A stretch of DNA of 52,392 bases from an uncultured Cohaesibacter sp. (GCF_963662805.1 NZ_OY759872.1:1-52392), one strand, 5' to 3'; positions 16,908-26,286 are shown, numbered from the stretch's first letter. Notes: generated by a model from the sequence alone, not told the origin. Numbers and translations: made by a program.

Positions 16908-17071
16908 CCTCCCAATCCCACAATCCCACACGACACAGTGCGGAACAAGCCCGGTCTGCGAAGGACCGGACTTGCCAAGATAATCGTCATTGTTTAAAGC
17001 GTGATGATCCCTGAGGCCCCGGCGCGGCCCTTCCCGACACACCGTGCACCAATCCCGAAATACACTCGACC

Positions 17072-18895
17072 ATGGCTCCACCACTTCTTCATCTGCAGGA
17101 CATTCATCTCGCCATCGGCGGTCAGGCTTTGCTCTCCGGAGCCGAGCTGGCGGTTCACGAGGAAGATTCCATTGCACTCGTCGGTCGCAACGGATCGGGC
17201 AAGTCGACTCTCCTGAAGATCGCCGCAGCACTGGTTGAGCCGGACCACGGCGAGCGCTTCTTCCAGCCAGGCACCACCCTCAGATATCTGCCGCAGGAGC
17301 CGGATCTCTCCGCCTATGCCACCGTGCTTGACTATGTCGAGGATGGACTGGCGCCGGGTGATGATCACTATCGCGCTCAGTATTTGCTTGAAGAGCTGGG
17401 CCTGACCGGCAGGGAACAGCCCTCGGACATCTCCGGCGGCGAAGGCCGTCGCGCCGCCCTCGCCCGCGTTCTTGCCCCGCAGCCCGACATCCTGCTGCTT
17501 GATGAGCCGACCAACCATCTCGATCTGCCAGCTATCGAATGGCTTGAGAGCGAGTTGCGCCAGATCCGTTCGGCCAAGGTCATCATCAGCCATGACCGCC
17601 GCTTTCTGGAGAACCTGACCCGCAACGTGGTCTGGATCGATCGCGGCACAGCCCGACGGTCCAATCGCGGATTTGCCTATTTCGAGGCCTGGCGCGACGA
17701 GGTTTTCGAGCAGGAAAAAGTCGAGGAGCAGAAGCTCAAGCAGAAGATCCTCGCCGAAGAAGACTGGATCCGCTATGGCGTCACCGCCCGCCGGAAGCGC
17801 AACGTGCGCCGCCTTGGCGAGTTGGGCGAGCTTCGCTCGAAAAAACAGCAAATGGCCCAGAACCGACCGCAGGGCGACGTCAAGATGAACGCCACCGAAG
17901 GCGAAACCTCCGGCAAATCGGTCATCAAGGCCAAGCATGTCAGCAAGTCCTTTGGCGATCGAACCATCATTCGGGATTTTTCGACCGAGGTTCAGCGCGG
18001 CGACAGGGTCGGGATCGTTGGCCCCAATGGCGCGGGCAAATCCACCCTGATCAATCTTCTAACGGGCGCTCTCGAGCCCGACAGCGGCACCGTGCAGCTG
18101 GGCACCAACCTGATGATGGTCACCCTTGATCAGAAGCGCGAAAGCCTCAAGCCGGAATGGACCCTCAAAGAAGCGCTGACAACCCATGGCGGCGACATGG
18201 TTCAGGTTGGCGAGACCTCTCGACACGTCGTCGGCTACATGAAGGATTTCCTCTTCCGCCCCGAGCAGGCCAGAAGCCCCATTTCCGTCCTGTCAGGTGG
18301 TGAGCGCGGCCGTCTGATGCTGGCCCGTGCCCTTGCCAAGCCCTCGAATTTTCTCGTGCTCGACGAGCCGACCAACGACCTCGATCTTGAAACTCTCGAC
18401 CTGTTGCAGGAGATGATCACCGACTATACCGGCACGGTCCTCCTCGTCAGCCATGACCGTGACTTCCTCGACCGCATCTGCACCTCTACCTTCTATGCCG
18501 AAGGTGATGGCCGCTGGACAGAATATGCCGGTGGCTACAGCGATCTGGTCGCCCAGCGCGGCACCGGCGTCGAAGCACGCAAGACACAGAAGAAAGACAA
18601 AGACAAAGTGAGCCGGGAGCCGACGGAAGCTGCCGACAACTCGGCTAAGCAACGTCGCACCCTGACGTTCAAGGACAAGCATCTGCTCGAGACCCTGCCC
18701 GCCAAGATGGAGGAAATCGAGGCCAAGATCGCACGCCTGCGTTCCCGTCTTGAGGACCCCGATCTCTTCACCAAGGATCCGGAAACCTTCAACAAAGCCG
18801 CCAAAGCCCTCGAAGCGCAGGAAGACCTGCTCGCCAAGGCCGAGGAAAAATGGCTGGAGCTCGAAATCCTGCAGGAAGAGCTGGGCAGCGAATAG
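17072..18895 (+). CDS. uup: ABC-F ATPase of the Uup family
   Basis: A 607-residue soluble protein with two ABC ATPase domains and no membrane segments. Domain 1 has Walker A GRNGSGKSTLLKI, signature DISGGEGRRAALARVL and Walker B DILLLDEPTNHLDL. The interdomain linker has the basic RYGVTARRKRNVRRLGEL typical of ABC-F proteins. Domain 2 has GPNGAGKSTLINLL, VLSGGERGRLMLARAL and FLVLDEPTNDLDL. A C-terminal coiled coil (about 510-605), DNA-binding in E. coli Uup, completes the match. ABC-F proteins act on ribosomes to relieve stalls; Uup also affects transposon excision and branched DNA. It converges on the caspase-like gene with about 45 bases between their proposed ends. Confidence 0.94.
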   Translation: MAPPLLHLQDIHLAIGGQALLSGAELAVHEEDSIALVGRNGSGKSTLLKIAAALVEPDHGERFFQPGTTLRYLPQEPDLSAYATVLDYVEDGLAPGDDHYRAQYLLEELGLTGREQPSDISGGEGRRAALARVLAPQPDILLLDEPTNHLDLPAIEWLESELRQIRSAKVIISHDRRFLENLTRNVVWIDRGTARRSNRGFAYFEAWRDEVFEQEKVEEQKLKQKILAEEDWIRYGVTARRKRNVRRLGELGELRSKKQQMAQNRPQGDVKMNATEGETSGKSVIKAKHVSKSFGDRTIIRDFSTEVQRGDRVGIVGPNGAGKSTLINLLTGALEPDSGTVQLGTNLMMVTLDQKRESLKPEWTLKEALTTHGGDMVQVGETSRHVVGYMKDFLFRPEQARSPISVLSGGERGRLMLARALAKPSNFLVLDEPTNDLDLETLDLLQEMITDYTGTVLLVSHDRDFLDRICTSTFYAEGDGRWTEYAGGYSDLVAQRGTGVEARKTQKKDKDKVSREPTEAADNSAKQRRTLTFKDKHLLETLPAKMEEIEAKIARLRSRLEDPDLFTKDPETFNKAAKALEAQEDLLAKAEEKWLELEILQEELGSE

Positions 18896-18941
18896 ACTAC
18901 CCTCTGCCAGCAAGTCCGCAGGATAGACGAGACCTCAAAGG

Positions 18942-20208
18942 TCAGTAGCGCTGCAAGACGCGCCCGTCTTCCCGCGTGATCAGGAACGCCCCCGTTGACC
19001 TTGCGCAGGGACATTTCCCCGATGGCGCGCCCACCAGCGGCCCGACCATCGCCCTGATAATCATAGCTATATTCGAACGAGACATCGATCTGCTGGCCAT
19101 CCGAATAAACCGTCAGCCGATCCTCGTTCAATTGATAGTCCCTGATCGGCCAGCGCATGAAATATTTCACCTTCTCCCTGACAAGCCTGCTCTTTTGCGT
19201 CGGGTTACCAAAGAAATAGACCTGATTGGCATAGATCGCATTGAGCTTGTTGGGTGAGCTGTTGGCCGAAGACAGCCAGTTGCTCAAGAGGAAGCGTTTC
19301 ACGTCTCTCTTCAGGCGCTCCTCGGGCGAAATCTGCGGCTCCAGTGGTGTCATCGGCGATTTGGTCGCCACCTGAATGTTGTCGCTGCTGGGAGATCCCT
19401 GATTGGGAGTTCCCTCCGAACCGCTGAAATAGAAATTCCGCGTCCCTCGCGAGCCATATTGATAGGGCTCCTGCCGGTTGCCCGTGTTGTTGAGCACATT
19501 CTCCCTGACGGTCCGGAACAGCATACCGATTTCCATCCCCGGCTTGTCGAGATTCTCCAGCAGCGCCGTGGTGAAAGGACTATGCTCGCCGTCCCCGTCG
19601 TCCGCCGTGGAGCCGTCCTTGGCCGCATACCAGACCAGCGTGTCACCCTGTTTGGGTTCCACAAGGCTAAGCCCGCGGGAGATCGACCGGGTCGCATTGT
19701 TGCGGGACATTTGATTGACGAAGGGATTGTTGCGGCATGAATCGAGAATGACCAGACGCATATAGTTGGAGCCGGAAATGGCCCGCAGCACCAGATCGAG
19801 CGAAATCGCCTCGAACTCGACGTCATCTTCATGCTCGAGCTTCGCATCCGTTGGGATCAGGAAGTTCCGCTTATCGATCCCCAGTCCATGCCCAGCAAAA
19901 TAGACAAGCGCCACGTCGGCCCCTTGTGAGATCTTGCGAAACTGCCCAAGAGCGCTGTCGAAATCCGACTTCGTGAGATTGCGCAGAACCTGAACCGTGA
20001 ATCCTAGCGTATCCAGCTTATGCGAAATCGCCTCGGCATCGCCGATGGCATTGCCGAGCTTGGTGACATTCTCATAATCGGAATTGCCGATCACCAGCGC
20101 CACCCGCTTCTCGGGTGCGGCCAAGGCCATAGAAGCAGCCGACAGCAACCATCCGATCACGCAAATACGGCAAACCAGCCAAACGTTTGAGATCCACCCC
20201 GTCATCAT
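18942..20208 (-). CDS. Secreted caspase-like (metacaspase/peptidase C14) protein, frame broken near the 3' end
   Basis: The protein begins with a signal peptide (CVIGWLLSAASMALA) and a caspase p20-like domain (about 33-265): KRVALVIGNSDYENV, the catalytic-site histidine in YFAGHGLGIDKRNF, and the cysteine in LVILDSCRNNPF. A linker (about 265-305) and a C-terminal domain with YANQVYFFGNP and DRLTVYSDGQQIDV follow. At a CCCCC run (18989-18993, plus strand) the frame appears to carry one extra base. Ignoring it, the protein ends FLITREDGRVLQRY at a TGA (18942-18944). As read, the frame instead runs on to 18535, antisense through the uup coding region, with Ser/Arg-rich junk sequence. Members of this exported group are common in Alphaproteobacteria; their substrates are mostly unknown. 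Confidence 0.8.
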
Positions 20209-20408
20209 CTCGAACCCTTTAGTGGTTGTTCAAATCAAGTTGAAACCCGCGAGAATATGTCAACAGTGATAAAACAGACGCCCCTGTAAGCACCCGACCG
20301 CAAGACACGCCGGACACCCCCCCGGACATATCCCCAAGCCCATTGAGACTCAATTGTCCGGGAAATGCAAACGCTTGACCGCTATTTTCCGCCATTTCAT
20401 CCGCGAAA

Positions 20409-20672
20409 CTACCGAGATCCGTCCTGCTCGACCAGTTTGTGGCTGTCTGCTGCGGTCAGATCAAGTCCATAGGCCTTGCGCATCGCCTCGATAAAGGCAA
20501 GGCTGTCCGCGCCGAACGTCACCTTACCTTCAAAGGCATGCAGCACAATCCCCTCAATGAGATCCCCAAGTCCGATCTCATGATGGGCGGCAACGGCCTT
20601 CAGAACCTTCAGCACCCGTTTTTCCAGCCTCACTCCGGTCTGCACCCGTTCAATCGGCTTTCGTTCATCCAT
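20409..20672 (-). CDS. Small ribbon-helix-helix-like protein, possible DNA-binding regulator
   Basis: An 87-residue protein when started at the ATG at 20672, preceded by a GGCGAGG site; a longer reading to 20777 adds an N-terminus without support. The core RVQTGVRLEKRVLKVLKA then DLIEGIVLHAFEG looks like one beta strand followed by two helices, as in ribbon-helix-helix DNA-binding proteins, and similar small proteins are widespread as hypothetical genes. The divergent start of a DMT transporter lies about 145 bases away, and the gap holds exact TTTGGTAC repeats that could be its operator. Function is inferred from fold-like pattern and context only. Confidence 0.55.
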   Translation of the reverse strand: MDERKPIERVQTGVRLEKRVLKVLKAVAAHHEIGLGDLIEGIVLHAFEGKVTFGADSLAFIEAMRKAYGLDLTAADSHKLVEQDGSR

Positions 20673-20758
20673 TGCCTCGCCTTTCCTTGCACCAATTGAC
20701 TGCAGCGACGCATCGCCACACCCAAAAGATGAAATATACACATTTACACTCTTTACAT

Positions 20759-20782
20759 TTTGGTACTTTGGTACCATAGTAC
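20759..20782. promoter_or_regulatory. Tandem TTTGGTAC repeat with GGTACC palindrome, candidate operator
   Basis: Two exact copies of TTTGGTAC lie head to tail at 20759-20766 and 20767-20774, followed by a further GTAC at 20779-20782. GGTACTTTGGTACC also reads as an inverted repeat. The site lies between the small ribbon-helix-helix-like gene and the DMT transporter start, the expected place for a shared operator. Confidence 0.45.
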
Positions 20783-20816
20783 GTTGCTGTCAAGCGTGTT
20801 CCCGGATCTCCTCCCC

Positions 20817-21743
20817 ATGTCGAAAAACGTCAAAGCCATCCTGTGGGCGCTCTTTGCGACCGCCATTTTTACCATCGTCGCCACCATGGCCAAGATCGCG
20901 GTGAAGGATTACCACTTCCTGCAGATCCTCCTGTTCCGCCAGATCGTGGTCTTCCTGTCGACCCTCCCGACGCTCTTGCGCACCCTGCCAGACAGTCTCA
21001 AGACCCCGCATCCGTTGCTTCACAGCGCCAGACTGTTGGGTAGTTTTGTGGCGCTGACCGGCGGCATCCTCGCGGTCAAGGGCCTGCCGCTGACAAACGC
21101 CACCACGTTAGGCTTTTCGACCATCTTCTTCGTTGCCCTGCTCGCAGCCTTGTTCCTGAATGAACCGCTCGGCCCACATCGCCTCGGGGCCATCCTGATC
21201 GGCTTCATTGGCGTGCTGATCGCCGTGCGCCCCGACGCCAGTGGCCTGCAAAATCCCTACAGCCTCGTCGCCCTTGCCGCAGCCTTCGGCGGCGCGGTGG
21301 CGGCCATCAGCGTCCGGAAACTCTCGCAGACGGAAAGCACAGCTACCCTTCTGGTCTATCAGGCTCTGTTTGTCGGCCTCTTGGCCGCCATTCCCCTGTT
21401 CGTGCCGATGTTCTGGCCCCTCTTTCAGTCCTCCCATGACCTCTCCGCTCCCTTGTGGAAGCAGCCCGACCTTACCGACACCGTCTTCCTTTTCTCCATG
21501 GGCATCCTCTCGGCTATCGGCCAATGGATCGCCATTCATGCCATGCGTCTGGGTGAGGCCGCGCTGGTCAAGAGCGTCGACTACGTCAAGCTGCTCTACG
21601 CTGCACTCTTCGGCTTTATCTTCTTTGCCGAGGTGCCGGACGAGCACACCCTTGCCGGCGCGGGCCTGATCATTCTCGCCTCACTCTACATCCTGCACCG
21701 AGAGGCGAGGCTTTCAAGGCGAGCACGCATGGCTGCCTCGTGA
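20817..21743 (+). CDS. DMT-superfamily (EamA) inner-membrane transporter
   Basis: A 308-residue protein with ten hydrophobic segments in two EamA-type repeats of five, the standard layout of RhaT/YdcZ-like drug/metabolite exporters. The first repeat starts VKAILWALFATAIFTIVATMAK and contains FLNEPLGPHRLGAILIGFIGVLI; the second ends GFIFFAEVPDEHTLAGAGLIILASLYIL, matching the family's conserved last helices. The start used is the ATG at 20817. The substrate cannot be told; amino acids or amines are exported by relatives. The neighbouring small regulator-like protein may control it. Confidence 0.85.
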   Translation: MSKNVKAILWALFATAIFTIVATMAKIAVKDYHFLQILLFRQIVVFLSTLPTLLRTLPDSLKTPHPLLHSARLLGSFVALTGGILAVKGLPLTNATTLGFSTIFFVALLAALFLNEPLGPHRLGAILIGFIGVLIAVRPDASGLQNPYSLVALAAAFGGAVAAISVRKLSQTESTATLLVYQALFVGLLAAIPLFVPMFWPLFQSSHDLSAPLWKQPDLTDTVFLFSMGILSAIGQWIAIHAMRLGEAALVKSVDYVKLLYAALFGFIFFAEVPDEHTLAGAGLIILASLYILHREARLSRRARMAAS

Positions 21744-21913
21744 ACATGGGAAATGACATTGAGGAGAGGCGCTGTCGCCTTTCCTCTGGAAATCGCAACA
21801 GATCTCGCTTATTGTCCGGCCAAAATTCCACCCCCCGCGCCGTCGATCGCATCCGGTCAAGCACCGGATTGCTGCATCAGGCGTGCGGAACGGCAGACAA
21901 GAGAAAGACGTCC

Positions 21914-23500
21914 ATGCCAGCAAGTCACGAAATTCGCCGCACCTTCGCGATCATCTCGCACCCCGATGCCGGTAAGACCACCCTCACCGAAAAGCTGCTC
22001 TATTTCGGCGGCGCAATCCGCATGGCCGGACAGGTGAAGGCCCGTGGCGAGAAACGCCGCGCCAAGTCGGACTGGATGAAGATCGAGCAGGAGCGCGGCA
22101 TCTCGGTCACCTCCTCTGTGATGACCTTCGAGCACAAGGATCTGATCTTCAACCTGCTCGACACCCCGGGCCACGAGGACTTCTCCGAAGACACCTACCG
22201 TACGCTAACCGCCGTTGACAGTGCCATCATGGTCATCGACGCCTCCAAGGGTATCGAGGCCCAGACGCTGAAGCTGTTCGAGGTCTGCCGCCTGCGCGAC
22301 ATTCCCATCATCACGCTCGTCAACAAATGTGACCGCGAGGCCAAGGATCCGTTCGAGCTAATGGACGAGATTCAGGAAACCCTCGCGCTCGATGTCTCCC
22401 CGCTGGTCATGCCCATCGGCTCCGGCTCGAACTTCCACGGCTGTTTCAACCTGACCAACGGCGATTATTACACTGCCAAGAAAAGGGGCGATGCCTTCGA
22501 CACCATCGTCGAGACAAGCGGCATCGGCGATGAAAAGCTCGATGGCATCGTCGACCCGCAACTGCTCGAAGAATGCCGCGAGATGATCGAACTCGCTGCC
22601 GTGGGCTATTCCGAATTCGACCTTGAAAGCTACCGCGAAGGCCATATGTCGCCGGTGATCTTCGGCTCGGCGCTGAAGGATTTCGGCCCCACCGCCCTCC
22701 TTGATCTCATTGCCGACATCGCCCCGATGCCGCGCCCCTCTCCGACGACGGAGCGCGTCGTGACGCCGGATGAGAAAAAGGTCTCGGGCTTCGTCTTCAA
22801 GGTGCAGGCCAACATGGATTCCAACCACCGCGACCGCGTGGCCTTCATGCGCATCTGCTCTGGTGACTTCAAGCGCGGCATGAAGCTGCGGCAGGTCCGC
22901 ACCGGCAAGGACGTCATGGTGCACAGCCCGATCATGTTCTTTGCGCAGGATCGCGAGATCGCACAGGAAGCAGGCCCCGGCGACGTCATCGGCATCCCGA
23001 ACCACGGCACCATCCGCGTCGGCGACACCTTCACCGAAGGCGAGACCCTGCAGTTCACCGGCCTTCCCGCTTTTGCGCCTGAAATCCTGCGCCGCGTCCG
23101 CCTGCCCGATACCTCCAAGGTCAAGCAGCTCCGCCGCGCTCTGGAAGATCTGGCCGAAGAAGGCCTTACCCAGGTCTTCAAACCCAACATCGGCTCGAAC
23201 TGGATCATCGGCCTTGTCGGCGTGCTCCAGCTCGACGTGCTAAAATCCCGCGCCAAGGCCGAATATGGCGTCGACATCGACTTCGAACCGCTCACCTACA
23301 ACATGGCGGTCTGGGTCAAGGCCGCGAGCGACGCCAAGCTCAAGACCTTCCTGTCGGCCAATCCCAACAACATCGTCCACGACCGCGAAGGCCGCCCGGT
23401 GTTTCTGGCCAAAAGCCAGTGGGAGCTCGACTACACCAAGGAACGCAACCCGGACATCACCTTCATGAAGACCCGGGAACTGGTCCAGTCGACGGAATAG
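21914..23500 (+). CDS. prfC: Peptide chain release factor 3
   Basis: A 528-residue translational GTPase that recycles release factors RF1/RF2 from the ribosome after termination. G motifs: ISHPDAGKTTLTEKLL (G1), ERGISVTSSVMTF (G2), LLDTPGHEDFSEDTYRTL (G3), VNKCDREAKDP (G4). Domain 2 includes FVFKVQANMDSNHRDRVAFMRICSG, an RF3 hallmark. The ATG at 21914 is chosen because homologues begin close to HEIRRTFAIISHPDAGKTT; the frame is open 58 codons further upstream but that sequence looks non-coding. It ends SQWELDYTKERNPDITFMKT followed by the last residues. A diverged second copy of this end lies 1.2 kb downstream. Length is normal. Confidence 0.96.
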   Translation: MPASHEIRRTFAIISHPDAGKTTLTEKLLYFGGAIRMAGQVKARGEKRRAKSDWMKIEQERGISVTSSVMTFEHKDLIFNLLDTPGHEDFSEDTYRTLTAVDSAIMVIDASKGIEAQTLKLFEVCRLRDIPIITLVNKCDREAKDPFELMDEIQETLALDVSPLVMPIGSGSNFHGCFNLTNGDYYTAKKRGDAFDTIVETSGIGDEKLDGIVDPQLLEECREMIELAAVGYSEFDLESYREGHMSPVIFGSALKDFGPTALLDLIADIAPMPRPSPTTERVVTPDEKKVSGFVFKVQANMDSNHRDRVAFMRICSGDFKRGMKLRQVRTGKDVMVHSPIMFFAQDREIAQEAGPGDVIGIPNHGTIRVGDTFTEGETLQFTGLPAFAPEILRRVRLPDTSKVKQLRRALEDLAEEGLTQVFKPNIGSNWIIGLVGVLQLDVLKSRAKAEYGVDIDFEPLTYNMAVWVKAASDAKLKTFLSANPNNIVHDREGRPVFLAKSQWELDYTKERNPDITFMKTRELVQSTE

Positions 23501-23511
23501 ACCTTTGAGAA

Positions 23512-23535
23512 ACCGGGGGCGTCCCCAATCCCGGT
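23512..23535 (+). terminator. Weak hairpin after prfC
   Basis: ACCGGG (23512-23517) can pair with CCCGGT (23530-23535). No U-tract follows, so it may end transcription weakly or only stabilise the 3' end of the prfC message. Confidence 0.35.
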
Positions 23536-23705
23536 CCTCACGAAACTGTGCTTAAACAAGCGTCTAGCGCCCTCCTTCTGATCAAATCATATTGACAGAG
23601 TCGAAGGCGTGCGATTACACGCGGCATGCTGCGCGTCTGTTGCGCAGTGCCTCCCTGGCCACTCGGATTATAGACAAAGCCGGGGCTCACCAGAAAGCAC
23701 AGATC

Positions 23706-24656
23706 ATGGTTGGAAGACCATTCCCCTCGGGCAACCTGCTCGCGGACCGTCGCGCTGAATTTGCGGCGACGATGGCCCATGCGGGCGATTTCGATGCTGC
23801 AATCGAAGTTCTTACAGGCGCGTTGGAGATTGCGCCCGACTGGGCAGCTGGCTGGTTCTGGCTGGGTGAATATCATGAACGGACCGAAGCCCTTGAGAAG
23901 GCTACTGATGCCTGGCGGCAAGCCATGGCTCTCGATCCATGCGATCCCTTCGGCGCAGGTCTGAAGCTCGATCTCCTCAGGGATGTGCCTGTTGCGGAGA
24001 CGATGCCATCTGCCTTCGTTGAAACGCTCTTTGACCAATATGCCCCACGGTTCGAGACATCGCTTCTCGAGCAGCTCGACTATCGCGGCCCGGAGCTCTT
24101 GATGAGCACCCTGAAAAGCGCGGGCTTCACCCGCGCCCGCCACGCACTTGACCTTGGCTGCGGCACGGGGCTGATGGGTGCGCAATTGCGCAGCTCCTGC
24201 GATTGGCTTGGGGGGTACGATATCTCACGCGGCATGCTCGACGTGGCCGAAGCCAAGGGCATCTATGATCTGCTCGACAAGCAGGACCTGAGCGATATGG
24301 CCCTTAGTGAAACAAGCTACGACCTGATCGTCGCCGCCGACGTCTTCATCTATCTCGGCGCTCTGGAACAGATCGTGGGCTGGTGTGCTCAGGCGCTCGA
24401 GCCTCAGGGCTATCTGGCGTTCACCCTCGAGCATGGCGACAAGCCAATCGAGCTGAAAGAAAGCCGCCGCTTTGCCCATTCCCCCTCTTACGTCACCGAA
24501 CTTCTTCAGACGGCAGGCTTTCAGAACATAAAGATCGAGGATTGCGTGCTCCGACAGGACCGGGGCGAGGACATCCGCTCATTCTGCGTCATCGCAACGC
24601 CAACAAGGCAGACGCCAGAGCTTGATCGGGACAGCGACGAAGCCGTTCCGGCCTGA
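23706..24656 (+). CDS. TPR-containing SAM-dependent methyltransferase, substrate unknown
   Basis: A 316-residue protein. The N-terminal part (about 10-95) has TPR-like helices (AGDFDAAIEVLTGALEIAP, AAGWFWLGEYHERTEALEKA). The C-terminal class I methyltransferase domain has ARHALDLGCGTGLMGAQL (SAM-binding motif I), GYDISRGMLDVAEAKG and YDLIVAADVFIYLGALE. Similar TPR-methyltransferases occur in Alphaproteobacteria without an established substrate. The ATG at 23706 gives a plausible start; the frame is open back to 23592 but the extra part is not TPR-like. It sits between prfC and a duplicated fragment of the prfC 3' end, so it may have arrived by recombination. Confidence 0.8.
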   Translation: MVGRPFPSGNLLADRRAEFAATMAHAGDFDAAIEVLTGALEIAPDWAAGWFWLGEYHERTEALEKATDAWRQAMALDPCDPFGAGLKLDLLRDVPVAETMPSAFVETLFDQYAPRFETSLLEQLDYRGPELLMSTLKSAGFTRARHALDLGCGTGLMGAQLRSSCDWLGGYDISRGMLDVAEAKGIYDLLDKQDLSDMALSETSYDLIVAADVFIYLGALEQIVGWCAQALEPQGYLAFTLEHGDKPIELKESRRFAHSPSYVTELLQTAGFQNIKIEDCVLRQDRGEDIRSFCVIATPTRQTPELDRDSDEAVPA

Positions 24657-24666
24657 AACCCTGCTC

Positions 24667-24777
24667 CAAGGTCGCCCGCGGTTGCTATTAAGATGCCAAT
24701 GGACGCTCGACTACACCAAGGAGCGCAACCCGGACATCACCTTGATGAAAACGAGAGAATTGGTCACGGCAACCGAA
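24667..24777 (+). pseudogene. Diverged second copy of the prfC 3' end (about 37 codons)
   Basis: One frame here reads QGRP, then CQWTLDYTKERNPDIT, LMKTRELV and ATE, colinear with the end of the intact prfC (EGRP, SQWELDYTKERNPDIT, FMKTRELV, STE). At the DNA level the stretch from GCTCGACTACACC onward is close to identical to prfC around 23426-23475, then diverges at synonymous positions. It has no start and no GTPase domain, so it cannot make a factor. It is a remnant of a former prfC end, left either by duplication or by replacement of an old prfC with an incoming copy plus the methyltransferase gene. Confidence 0.8.
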
Positions 24778-24830
24778 CAATTGGAAAACCGCAATGAAAG
24801 CGAACCGGCCGCGCAGACCCCGTCCAGTTT

Positions 24831-26045
24831 TCAGAGACCCAATTGTTGTAAGGCATCTATTTGGAGGAGGCTGGCGTCTTTTTCGGCTTCTTGCTTCACA
24901 GACATCATGGTGTTGCGTCGCGTTATTCTAACGTGATCGAGTGAAGATTTGAGTTTGTCCTCTTTGCCTGCGCGACACGCCTTCACAATCATATCTGCCC
25001 CATATGACATGCAGGTGCCGAAATCTGAGACCTTTGAAGTGAAGATGACATCCCTGGGAGACCGGAATCTCAACAAATCTGCCATGCCACTCAAACGACC
25101 GGCGTTCTCGGCAAACCACAGCCATTGATCGTCCGAAAGCTTCTCTGGCAAATCATCGCTTTGGGCCAAAATGATATCCAGCACATGATTGGTCAGATAT
25201 ATTGGTCTCGCCACAGTAACCAGAGCTGAATGCCTCTCGACCTGCTCTTCTGCCTCCAGAGCCGAGTAGAGAGCGACCGCAGCTTCATAGGCATCGTCGC
25301 GCTTTCCCTGACCCAGACTACTTACGACGGTATCGACGTCTTTCAGCAACGCCTTGATCCTGTCCAGCCATTGATCATCTCGACCAAGAACGATGCAATT
25401 GCTGCCCTCATCGTCATTTTCGTAGAGCTTGTCTGCCCATTTCTTCAATGCCGATAAGGACTTCTTCAGGTCATCAAAAGCCTCCTGAGTTACGGCAGCA
25501 TTCCCTTTAAACAGGGCTACGCGCAATCCTGCCATCTTGCGCTGCAGATCATCCTGTCTTTTCGCTAGAGCTGCCTGATTTCGAATCAAATATTGGATAT
25601 TCAGAAACGCAACCTCAGCCAGAGCTTCAAGCTTGCCCAGTTTAAACACCATGGTAAAGCGATGACTTTGCAGCCAATTATCGGCAACTTTTCCATCACG
25701 AACGACCTTCTTTGTGCCATTCACAGAGGCTTTGAGAAGAGGGGCAATATTGAAAAGGAGAAGTGCTTCGTTCTTGCTGAGAAGTGTTAGAATTTGCTCT
25801 CTTGTAGCTTCAAACGCTTCGAGAGCAATCGTATTCTGGTCCGCATCAAGAGCAGCACCGGCTCTGGCTGCCACGCCTTTGATCTGTTTTATCTCAGAAG
25901 ACCAGTCTACAAAACGCTTGTCGGGAAACTTGTTGCGCCTCATGTTCCGTTCGATTTTGTAGCGCAATGAGAGCGCCGCTCTGGACACGAGTACAAAGAT
26001 CAATGCAACGACTACCAAGGCACCTATGCTTAATTCTGAGAACAT
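24831..26045 (-). CDS. Membrane-anchored helical protein of unknown function, lower GC than neighbours
   Basis: A 404-residue protein with one N-terminal transmembrane helix (about 7-28, ALVVVALIFVLVSRAALSL) and a long, mostly helical cytoplasmic or periplasmic region without a family I recognise. It lacks obvious catalytic motifs. By eye the region is less GC-rich than the flanking genes, with more A/T-ending codons, and no good ribosome-binding site precedes the ATG. It abuts the prfC remnant at its 3' side. Together this fits a horizontally acquired or fast-evolving gene. Phage-defence or stress roles are possible but nothing in the sequence shows them. Confidence 0.6.
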   Translation of the reverse strand: MFSELSIGALVVVALIFVLVSRAALSLRYKIERNMRRNKFPDKRFVDWSSEIKQIKGVAARAGAALDADQNTIALEAFEATREQILTLLSKNEALLLFNIAPLLKASVNGTKKVVRDGKVADNWLQSHRFTMVFKLGKLEALAEVAFLNIQYLIRNQAALAKRQDDLQRKMAGLRVALFKGNAAVTQEAFDDLKKSLSALKKWADKLYENDDEGSNCIVLGRDDQWLDRIKALLKDVDTVVSSLGQGKRDDAYEAAVALYSALEAEEQVERHSALVTVARPIYLTNHVLDIILAQSDDLPEKLSDDQWLWFAENAGRLSGMADLLRFRSPRDVIFTSKVSDFGTCMSYGADMIVKACRAGKEDKLKSSLDHVRITRRNTMMSVKQEAEKDASLLQIDALQQLGL

Positions 26046-26286
26046 GGCAGTTTTTTTTACTGTTGGCTGGAATGAAAATAAATTTTAAACCTGAGATCGA
26101 CATCATCTCAGACTAACCTTCTATGACATATAAAACCCGAAAAACAGGCAATGGATCAATGCCGAGATTTCCCGTAAGTCACAAAAACGCCCCGAAATGA
26201 CCCAAATTTCGAGACCATTGCTGCCGCATTCGGTTTTCAGAGTGGTGTCAGAGAAACCCTGACTGACACGCACTCTGGAGGCATCC

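Noticed and set aside
18535..18941. C-terminal extension of the caspase-like protein antisense to uup
   Set aside because: Ser/Arg-rich antisense translation of conserved uup sequence; a one-base shift at 18989 gives a natural end instead.
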